Below, piece by piece: positions 8,337 through 15,799 of a DNA stretch of 64,000 bases. The notes under the pieces were generated by a model, which searched no databases, was not told the origin of the DNA, and saw nothing but the letters and a program-made list of their open reading frames with translations. The translations under genes were made by a program, and so were the position numbers. This DNA is from Bacteroidota bacterium. GTDB taxonomy: Bacteria; Bacteroidota; Bacteroidia; AKYH767-A; 2013-40CM-41-45. The stretch is from assembly GCA_016720935.1 (NCBI GenBank), contig JADKJP010000007.1, positions 930,001 to 994,000 on the forward strand, read 5' to 3'. How positions within the stretch are numbered: position 1 is the first letter of the stretch; each line of letters begins with the position of its first letter.

Positions 8337-10505
8337 ATGACCCTCCCACCCCGTCACATTTTATCCAAATCAACATTTCTATATGGTAGTCAATGTCCGA
8401 AAAGATTGTACCTCTACAAATTCCGGCCGGATCTGAAAGAAGAAGTCAGCATCGGTCAACAAGCAATCTTTGACCGTGGTACAAATGTTGGCATACTTGC
8501 CCGCGACCTCTTCCCCGGCGGAGTTGATGCCAGTCCGGAAAGCGTTTATGAATACCAGAAAGCAGTGGTAAAAACCGCCGAACTAATTGCTTCCGGCACT
8601 AAGGTCATATACGAAGCCGTATTCCAATTCGATGGAGTGCTTGCAGCGATTGATATCCTGGTAAAGGATCGGGGTAAATGGAAAGCCTATGAAGTAAAAA
8701 GCACTACACAGGTCAAGGACATTCATATTACGGATGCGGCATTGCAATACCATGTAATTACGAATTCCGGGATACCGCTTACCGACATTTCAATTGTTCA
8801 TCTGAACACTGAATACATCCGGAAAGGAAAATTGAAGATCGAAGAATTGTTCGATCAGGAATCGGTAAAAACAGAAGTAATAGAAATGCAAGCGTCTATT
8901 CGCAAGACGATTTCCGAATTGAAAGCCATGCTTGCAAAAAAGCAAGAGCCAAAAGTTGATATTGGTCCACATTGTTCGGACCCTTACGAATGTGATTTCA
9001 TGGATTACTGCTGGTCACACATTCCGGAAGTATCCGTCTTTTCAATAGCCCGACTGAGAAGTAACAAGAAATTTGAACTCTACAACAAAGGCATTATTCA
9101 CTACAAGGAAGTCAGCGAAGAAATCGAATTGACCACCTACCAACAACTTCAGGTCGACGGCCATCTCAATAAAAAGGGGCACATAGACAAAGAATCCATT
9201 CGTGCATTTATTGCAACAATACCCTTCCCATTATACTTCCTGGATTTCGAAACTTTCCAGTCGGCAATACCTTTATACGACCAGTCGAGATCTTACCAGC
9301 AGATCCCCTTCCAATACTCTCTACACTATCAGAAATCTCACGATTCCACAATACAACACTTCGAATTCTTAGCAGATGCGAAGGGTGGCGACCCTCGACT
9401 TCCCTTCATCGAACAACTCCTGGCTGAAACCCAAAATCCCGGCCTCATCCTAACCTATAATAAAAGTTTTGAAAAAAGCATCCTCACTGCCCTTGCCAGG
9501 GACTTCCCAAAACACAGCATAGCCCTTGAAAACCTTATCGAACGGCTCCGTGACCTCATGGTTCCATTTCAGCAAGGCATGTACTATTTGCCCGAAATGA
9601 ACGGCTCCTACTCCATCAAAAATGTCCTCCCTGCCTTGATTCCGGCACTTAGCTATGATGATCTAGAAATTGGAGATGGTAGTTCGGCAAGCCTGGCGTT
9701 TGAAGAGATGATGTATAATCCGGATGCGGATATTCCGGGGATAAGGAAGAATTTGTTGGGGTATTGTGGGTTGGATACGTTGGCGATGGTGAGGATTCTT
9801 CAACAAATAAAGAGTAAATCAACAATGAATTCAAAAGAGATAATGTCTGAAATTTTTAAAGATTGGACAGCAGTTAAAAAAAGTATTAACAGGCTCGCAA
9901 ACACATACAACAATCAGAGAAGAAAAGGAAATGTAAGTAAACCAAGCAATTACAGTAAATCATTTGAAATAAAAACAGCGAGAAAAAACACATGGCTATT
10001 GATTCTTAGCAAAGCACCATCCGATGATAAATACAAAGGAATGAGCTCAATCAATATTTGCAGTCTCATCTATTTCTACGGACGGCTAGGCTTAAGAGTA
10101 TACAGGGTAGAGGAAGAAGGGCACTTGACTATATATAATGGTCACTTATTTACCCGGTATAAGGAACGGATGGATTTAAATCTTGTTGAGCCTCTTGATA
10201 TTGTAAAACACTTTTTCATTAATAACGGCTATTCCATTGGCAAAATTGTTATCCGCGAAGGTAGAGAATATAATTTGGCAATAAGTAAAGATGGCTTGAT
10301 TTTAGGTGAGCTACAAGAAGATAGAACATGGCTAGTTTGTAAAACATTTATTACAAAAGAACTTATGAAATCAGACCAACAAGTTGAAGAGAGACAATTA
10401 TTAAATGACTTGCATAAGGATATTCATCAATTGCTTACAGATCCTAATTTTAATCGAAGTAGTTACAATCACAAAGCGGATATACTTAAAGCAATACTAT
10501 CATAA
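8337..10505 (+). CDS. Cas4-like nuclease / DUF2779 protein with extra C-terminal domain
   Basis: The 722-residue protein has three parts. Residues 1-210 are a RecB/Cas4-type PD-(D/E)xK domain starting LSKSTFLYGSQCPKRLYLYK, with the catalytic D...E-x-K in AAIDILVKD and AYEVKS. Two Cys (HCSDPYECDFMDYC) follow that may help bind an Fe-S cluster. Residues about 290-490 are the DUF2779 domain, an RNase-H/DEDD-like exonuclease: YFLDFETF, LTYNKSFEKSIL and GYCGLDTLAMVRIL. Most DUF2779 proteins I know end there. Here the frame continues without a stop at ATG-rich sequence (TMNSKEIMSEIF) into about 225 residues with HLFTRYKERMDL and FFINNGYS, of unknown function. The base composition becomes more AT-rich at this seam (about 9800), which suggests fusion of two genes. 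The role is probably nucleic-acid processing, possibly defence. Confidence 0.8.
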   Translation: MTLPPRHILSKSTFLYGSQCPKRLYLYKFRPDLKEEVSIGQQAIFDRGTNVGILARDLFPGGVDASPESVYEYQKAVVKTAELIASGTKVIYEAVFQFDGVLAAIDILVKDRGKWKAYEVKSTTQVKDIHITDAALQYHVITNSGIPLTDISIVHLNTEYIRKGKLKIEELFDQESVKTEVIEMQASIRKTISELKAMLAKKQEPKVDIGPHCSDPYECDFMDYCWSHIPEVSVFSIARLRSNKKFELYNKGIIHYKEVSEEIELTTYQQLQVDGHLNKKGHIDKESIRAFIATIPFPLYFLDFETFQSAIPLYDQSRSYQQIPFQYSLHYQKSHDSTIQHFEFLADAKGGDPRLPFIEQLLAETQNPGLILTYNKSFEKSILTALARDFPKHSIALENLIERLRDLMVPFQQGMYYLPEMNGSYSIKNVLPALIPALSYDDLEIGDGSSASLAFEEMMYNPDADIPGIRKNLLGYCGLDTLAMVRILQQIKSKSTMNSKEIMSEIFKDWTAVKKSINRLANTYNNQRRKGNVSKPSNYSKSFEIKTARKNTWLLILSKAPSDDKYKGMSSINICSLIYFYGRLGLRVYRVEEEGHLTIYNGHLFTRYKERMDLNLVEPLDIVKHFFINNGYSIGKIVIREGREYNLAISKDGLILGELQEDRTWLVCKTFITKELMKSDQQVEERQLLNDLHKDIHQLLTDPNFNRSSYNHKADILKAILS

Positions 10506-10520
10506 CTAAAAAAGATGGCC

Positions 10521-10793
10521 TTACTGCAATGAAGCATACTGGATTTGGCCTCCTTGTACTGAAAAAAGGCAATTTGTAATGTTGCGACTGTTCAATCTTT
10601 GAAGCTCCATGATTCCAAAGGTCTTCTTATTGGTGATTGAATTTTTGAAATTCTCAATATGGTTAGTGTCCTGAAAAGCCCAACCTGGAAACAGGATTAG
10701 GTCTGCCTTACTTTGATTAAAAAGTTGGCAGTTTAACTCATCTTGGATTTGCCATGGCAGATTGCTTTTGTACGAAACAATTTGAAATTTCAT
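10521..10793 (-). CDS. Short hypothetical protein
   Basis: This 90-residue product begins MKFQIVSYKSNLPWQIQDEL and contains ADLILFPGWAFQD. That segment is faintly like the first part of the carbon-nitrogen hydrolase fold, but the protein is far too short for that family. It is convergent with the DUF2779 gene, with 15 bp between stops. It could be a remnant of a longer gene. Confidence 0.35.
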   Translation of the reverse strand: MKFQIVSYKSNLPWQIQDELNCQLFNQSKADLILFPGWAFQDTNHIENFKNSITNKKTFGIMELQRLNSRNITNCLFSVQGGQIQYASLQ

Positions 10794-10858
10794 CTATATT
10801 GTTGTCTGGTTTTGATTAATCAAATTGATCATTAAGAATCTAACTAAGTGAATCGCTC

Positions 10859-11326
10859 CTATTTTCTAACGCGTAAAAAGTTCATAAGCAATTTCTCTCT
10901 CTCCTTGATCCAAGCTCCCTTGTTGTTCGGCGACACTTCGTACATTATGGAGCTTATATCTTCGGTTGGTACCTCATTGATTCTTTCGTTTGTGTCAACC
11001 AAGCGTCCATTCTCGAAACCAAGAAATATATCCTTTTCATAAACAGAAAAATAGCCAGCGTGTTCGTAGTGGAGCAACTCACCTACTTGGAGCCTCACCG
11101 TCCCCGTGAACCAGTACGCGAATACTTTTGACTTTTCGGGGAAGAGATATTCGACGCCAGCGATAACGTACCCATCCAAATACGCCTGCAACCCAATCAG
11201 GTGCAGCTTGTCCCCAATAATTTCCCAGTTCCCGTAGTAACCACGCCAGCATGCTGACGTGGGTGGAAGAAATTTTACCGGCTCCTTCAATGAGTTAAGA
11301 TAAATACTCAGTGGTTCTGATGCCAT
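10859..11326 (-). CDS. Hypothetical protein, WRGY family copy 1, N-terminus interrupted by TAG
   Basis: The 155-residue product (MASEPLSIYLNSLKEPVKF...) is homologous over most of its length to the protein at 18479-18958: both share W-R-G-Y, G-x-W, VEYLFP and A-x-W-x-T-G motifs. The paralogue has 17 further N-terminal residues. Here the homologous 17 codons start at ATG 11377 and align residue for residue, but codon 15 is TAG where the paralogue has Tyr. ATG 11377 overlaps the stop of the upstream Trp-repeat gene as ATGA, the usual arrangement for coupled translation, so it is very likely the original start. Translation may now restart at ATG 11326. Function unknown; the paired occurrence suggests a cytoplasmic accessory or immunity-type protein. 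Confidence 0.55.
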   Translation of the reverse strand: MASEPLSIYLNSLKEPVKFLPPTSACWRGYYGNWEIIGDKLHLIGLQAYLDGYVIAGVEYLFPEKSKVFAYWFTGTVRLQVGELLHYEHAGYFSVYEKDIFLGFENGRLVDTNERINEVPTEDISSIMYEVSPNNKGAWIKEREKLLMNFLRVRK

Positions 11327-11373
11327 GAAGTGCTAATCGCCATGGTAGATTAGAGTTTCACGGGTCTGGGAGG

Positions 11374-12704
11374 TCATACAGGATCTATTTTATCTATTTC
11401 CTTTAATATACTCCCCAAATTGGATGCATTAATTTTGTCCTTAAATAAAGCATCCCATATTTTTTTAAAGTGCACACTTGAGTAAATGCAACCTAATGAT
11501 AATTTATTTTTATTGTTTATGAAATATTTTTTCGTCCAATTGATATTAGGATTTCTACTCAAATATTTCCAATTCCATTTTTCAGAGCAATGTTCAATGA
11601 AATCAAGTGGCAAAGATTGAATTAAGCCACTATCAACACCATAGTAAATCATTGTAAATCCCCTTCTTTCCTCTAATTTTTCAATTGTACTCCACCGAAG
11701 CTTTTTTCCAAATTCTTCAAGAATTTCAACAGTCCAAACGATAGATTCATTTCCTGACAATTGGTCAAATTTAATTCGCTTTTTATATTTTCTAATTAAT
11801 TCTATTGTCCATGGAACAGCGGGATTAAAACATAATACATCCCAATTCCAATGATTTTCAAATCTTTTAATTAATTCCGGACTCCATTTTAGGTTTTTAT
11901 TAGCACTAAAACCACTCCATAAGGAAATGGAATAAGATGATTCAAGAAGCATTTCAAATGCGTCATGACTTAAATTTATATCGATACCAGGGACGTTATC
12001 AAAAAAATCGGAAATGAATGGCACTTTGTCTTTAAACCGATTGTACAGTTCAATGTCCCATATTACACCTGGGTTTGTTGCTAATGCACGCCAATTAATA
12101 TCTTTCTTAAACTTATCTATCAATTTCAAACTCCATGGCACGTGCTTATTTCTACTTAAATAATTCCAATCAACTAAACCTTGATTTTTTTTAATAAATT
12201 CAACAGACCAATTTAAGTGTTGTGAAAGGCTAAAACTACTTTTATTAATATTCGGTTTTAACATTAAAAATAATTCATCCGACCATTTTATAGATTCGAA
12301 ATCAAATACTTTCAGTTGTAAATCCTTAAAATCGAAATAATCTTTAAATTTCAAGATTTTCCTATAGTCCCAAATATTTTTTTATTTTCAAGGAAATCAT
12401 TAAAATTAATTTTATGCGAATATTGTTCAATTAGTAAATCACTCCATTCTATATTTTCATTAGATGACAAACCAGGCGATTTTTGATATTCAATAATTTC
12501 ACTTCCCCATTGCAATTTGTCCGAATAGGACTCAAGTTCATATTCTACAAATGGATAATGGATTTGTAATAATTTTATGAATAATCTATGATTCTCAAGA
12601 ATGAAATTAATATCTATAGACTTATCCCCAACATTGTTCCCACAATATTTGCAGTATTTAGAATCTTCTTCAATTTGTTCGTTACAATTTTTGCAAATTC
12701 TCAT
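11374..12704 (-). pseudogene. Zinc-ribbon / Trp-rich repeat protein, one frameshift
   Basis: From ATG 12704 the gene encodes a zinc ribbon (RICKNCNEQIEEDSKYCKYC, C-x2-C ... C-x2-C), followed by repeats of about 25 residues with the pattern W-S/T-x-E-L-I-x-K/R-F ... I/N-W-x-x-L-x-x-N-P-x-I-x-W. The first frame closes at 12351, just after LENKKIF. Shifting one base in the T-run near 12363 restores W-D-Y-R-K-I-L, which supplies the expected repeat Trp and joins directly to the long downstream frame (12354-11374). I therefore read one protein of about 443 residues. No such repeat family is known to me by name. A separate TTG start at 12354 is possible but less likely. Confidence 0.55.
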
Positions 12705-12716
12705 TTCAAATTATCT

Positions 12717-13202
12717 TTAATTTTGATGATTCTGAATCCATTTTAAAGTATGAATTATTGCTTCAGGCGAGGAAAGATAATCGTCATTAAGTTTCGACAT
12801 TTCAATTTTAAGTGTACTTGACTGATTGAAGGAAAGTTTAATTTTGCTAATATTTTCCTCGAGTGGCCTGTCAGTCATTGGAATCATAACAGCGAAAGGT
12901 CGCTCAATTTTATTGTTTTTTAAGGGAAAAACCGAGAGGAATGATTCTAATCCTCTTTGAGTAATAATAGGGACACCATATTCAAGCTTTCCAAGTGGTG
13001 GTTGAAACCAAAAAGCTCATTGGGTAAATTCTTGTTTCCGGACTTAATAATTGATTTCTAATTCTTTGTTTTTGGGAATCGAAAATAAAAGCATACCCAT
13101 ACTTTTTGAACATAAGGAGATATCCAATTTCTTTCAAGCAATCAAGAAATCTCCTCCAGAAGTTACAGGATAACGATGTTTGGTTAATAAATTGTAACGC
13201 AA
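12717..13202 (-). pseudogene. Hypothetical protein remnant, no start, one frameshift
   Basis: An open minus-strand stretch reads LQFINQTSLSCNFWRRFLD, then EIGYLLMFKKYGYAFIFDSQ and SPETRIYPMS. It shifts one base in a T-run near 13013 and continues as FWFQPPLGKLEYG, ITQRGLESFLSVFPLKNN and PFAVMIPMTDRPLEENI to a TAA at 12717. It has no ATG at its beginning unless it starts internally at MFKKYGYAF. It follows the gene at 13209 with no gap, so it may be the last gene of the Hsp70/helicase operon. Function unknown. Confidence 0.4.
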
Positions 13203-13208
13203 AATGAT

Positions 13209-13721
13209 TTATATTGATTGAATTGCATCTATAATCTTGTCAACTATTTCTGTTGTAAGTGAATTTTTCTTGCTCTGGTTCTTTTTGTCGTTTACAATCG
13301 TGTTTAAGCAATTGATGAAATATGTTTTTTTATCAGAAGTCAATTCATTTTGGGGTTGCAATGCTTCATCAAATGCTTTCGTGATTTTTGTTTTCAAAGT
13401 TTTATGTAAACTTCCGATTACTACATTTATTTTAAAAATAGTATTTTCATCAAAAGTTTCAGAGCCATTGTCAGAAACTTTAGTTTCTGGTTTTGATTTT
13501 TGTGTTTGCTCTTTCTTTTCTAATAGTTTCGGTTGTATTAGTGGTGTTTCAAAAGTGTAGCTTGAAACATCACTGATTGTAAATATTTTACTTGTGTAAT
13601 AAAGTTCTTTGAGTTTTAAAGATCCAAACATTAGTCCGCACATCAATAAAGAAATGGTTGCTTCTTCTTTTGAACCTCTGATAAATCTTTCTACCTGAGA
13701 AGTGAATTTACTATCGGTCAA
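13209..13721 (-). CDS. Unknown protein of the Hsp70/helicase operon
   Basis: This 170-residue protein has a structured N-terminal half (FTSQVERFIRGSKEEATISL), a low-complexity charged linker rich in Lys, Gln and Ser (about 65-95), and a C-terminal helical half ending TEIVDKIIDAIQSI. No motif is recognisable. It lies 62 bp downstream of 13784-14590 on the same strand and has the same AT-rich composition, so I treat it as part of that operon. Confidence 0.5.
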   Translation of the reverse strand: MTDSKFTSQVERFIRGSKEEATISLLMCGLMFGSLKLKELYYTSKIFTISDVSSYTFETPLIQPKLLEKKEQTQKSKPETKVSDNGSETFDENTIFKINVVIGSLHKTLKTKITKAFDEALQPQNELTSDKKTYFINCLNTIVNDKKNQSKKNSLTTEIVDKIIDAIQSI

Positions 13722-13783
13722 ATCATGAGTGTCCCTTATCAGTTTTCTAAATTTGAAAAAGAAAGCATAAAGTAGAATGTGAT

Positions 13784-14590
13784 TCAGCGTTTCGGGGATT
13801 TCTTTTGATGAAGTTCTTTGTTGAATACTTTCAGCAGTTCAGAAGTTTCATAAAATTTAAGGAATGAAGAAAATGGACTTTCTTGATTTGCCGTTTGCAA
13901 ATATTTTGAAAGTTCCACAATATGAGAAATGAGATCATACTTGTCAGGGTCTTGCGTTTTCAGAAGCTCACGATTGGCAATATCATCATCGGTGATGTTA
14001 AACCGTTCTCTGTAAATAGCTCCAACATCATAGAGAAAACCAATGTCTGCAACTGGATATGGTTTGGCTCTTTCGTAGGAAATAAGAAAATCAAACCAAC
14101 TGTCTTTGTCATTTGAGGTTTCAAAAAATATTTTTGCTTTGGCTTCAATTAGTGACTGAAAAATATTTTGATTTTCAGGAGTTGCAAAAAGCGTAAAGGA
14201 TTCTTGGATGCAATTCAGTCCGTCAAACGAAATTTTTTTTAGTTTCTCACTATGAAGGTTGTCATAAAGAACTTTGTCAATAGGAGTGGAGATTTTGAAA
14301 TCCCCTAACTTCTGTTTAAGAATTGGAATAACCTTTTCGGATAAAGGTTTTATCTCTGTGATTTGATAAACTGTAACAGGAAAAATAGTGTCGGTTAGAT
14401 AAAGAAATGTTTCGTTTAAAACACAAAAGAAAATTTCAAAATCCTCCTCAAACAAACCTACTTTCTCTAAAAGGGTTTCGCTTTTTTGGTTTCTATCAGA
14501 TAGCTCAATTAGCATTTCCTTTGAAACGGTTCTTGTTCCGTATTTCAGCCAATTTGTAAAATCGTATATGTTAGTTGCTATGGCAATCAT
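13784..14590 (-). CDS. Unknown protein of the Hsp70/helicase operon
   Basis: This 268-residue, mainly helical protein starts MIAIATNIYDFTNWLKYGTR. There is no signal peptide, membrane segment or enzyme motif. An FETSNDKDSWFDFLISYERA segment and acidic stretches (TDDDIANREL) are the only landmarks. The gene starts 12 bp after the stop of the helicase gene, so the two are almost certainly co-transcribed. It could be a partner or effector of the ATPases, but nothing in the sequence says which. Confidence 0.6.
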   Translation of the reverse strand: MIAIATNIYDFTNWLKYGTRTVSKEMLIELSDRNQKSETLLEKVGLFEEDFEIFFCVLNETFLYLTDTIFPVTVYQITEIKPLSEKVIPILKQKLGDFKISTPIDKVLYDNLHSEKLKKISFDGLNCIQESFTLFATPENQNIFQSLIEAKAKIFFETSNDKDSWFDFLISYERAKPYPVADIGFLYDVGAIYRERFNITDDDIANRELLKTQDPDKYDLISHIVELSKYLQTANQESPFSSFLKFYETSELLKVFNKELHQKKSPKR

Positions 14591-14602
14591 TCTTTTTGTT
14601 AT

Positions 14603-15792
14603 TTATATTACTACAACATCGTCACCGTTGTTGACACCGCCCAACGGGTTTTGAATTCTGTTTATTTCTTCAATCGCATTTTTTGTTTGGCATTCGTTTA
14701 CGAATGCTTGCGAAAGAAATGGGTGTTTTGTATTTCCCGAATAAGAAAGAAGTAATTGCTCTCTGCTTCGTGTCAACGCAACAAAAAATAAAGTTCTTGC
14801 TCTTGAAATTGGGTCTCTCCAAATTTCATATCCTGGATTTAGAAAGGGAATGAAAACAGTTTTGTAGTCAAGTCCTTTGGAACTGTGAAATGTCATTATA
14901 GTAACTAAGTTTCTTGAGTGTGCTTCTTCAAATGAACCGAACTTGTTTCCTAAATACTGAACATTGATATTGTTATTTCTGAAGTGAGAATTTATCGGAC
15001 TGTAATTTTTATCTCTCGGGTTTGCCATTTCATTAGACAAAGGTGGCTTGTTCTCCAACCTAAGAATTGCATTGAAGAAAGGAACAATGTATTCATGTTT
15101 TGCGATTAGGATTGATGGAACATAACCTGCTTGTGCGTATTGCTTGGCTGCTAACCATAACCATTTATGCTCTTGCTCCATATTGTCAGCTTTTACAAGT
15201 GTCACTGGAACATTCGTGTTGAAGTCCATTACTTGTGCTGCTAAATACGCTTGCCTGTCCTCGCAAAAATCAGCAGTGATAGTTCTGATTCTTCTGCTCA
15301 ATCTGTAAATTCTATTTAAGTTGTATTGAGTAGAATTGATTGTAGTGATTATCGTTTCACTTGGTGTTGAATGGTCCCAAATTGATTGGTTAATGTCACC
15401 AGCAACGATTACTCTACCATTAACAGAACGCTTTGAGTTTATCTCAATTAAATCATGCTCTGGAATATCTTGTATCTCGTCAACCAAAATCAAATCAAAA
15501 GTTTGGTGCATCTGCCTGAACTTGTAAAAAGTAACTACTGGAGTGTTTCCATACTCTTGCGGAATACCTTCTTCAATCATGTCAATCAAAGAATGTGTGT
15601 AAAGAACAATGATTGCGTTTGTGCTTGGGTTTCTCCTTTTTCATCAATTAAACAATGGAGTAGTAAAACTGATTTACCACTACCCGCAAAACCTTTCAAC
15701 CAATAATTTCTATTGGGATTATTTTCTACTTGCTGCAAAAACGGAATTTGTTCAACCGTATCCAACTGTGTTCGTGGAATAAACCAAGGCAT
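14603..15792 (-). CDS. SF1 (UvrD/Rep-like) helicase or ATPase, one frameshift
   Basis: The first frame (15792-15586) gives the Walker A motif KGFAGSGKSVLLLHC. Near 15617 the frame changes by one base within an A/C-rich stretch and continues as NAIIVLYTHSLIDMIEEG. The long second frame has Walker B ILVDEIQD, motif III AGDINQSI, motif V TFHSSKGLDYKTVFIPF and motif VI FFVALTRSREQLLL. These are the SF1 UvrD_C_2 helicase motifs in order in a compact protein of about 395 residues, shorter than UvrD. It starts 8 bp after the Hsp70-like gene. DNA-stimulated ATP hydrolysis is expected if the frame is intact in the organism; the single shift may be a sequencing error. Confidence 0.75.
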
Positions 15793-15799
15793 ATATTTT

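Noticed and set aside
8337..10505. CRISPR-associated Cas4
   Set aside because: The N-terminal domain is Cas4-like, but the DUF2779 fusion and the absence of any CRISPR array or cas gene make it a stand-alone nuclease family.
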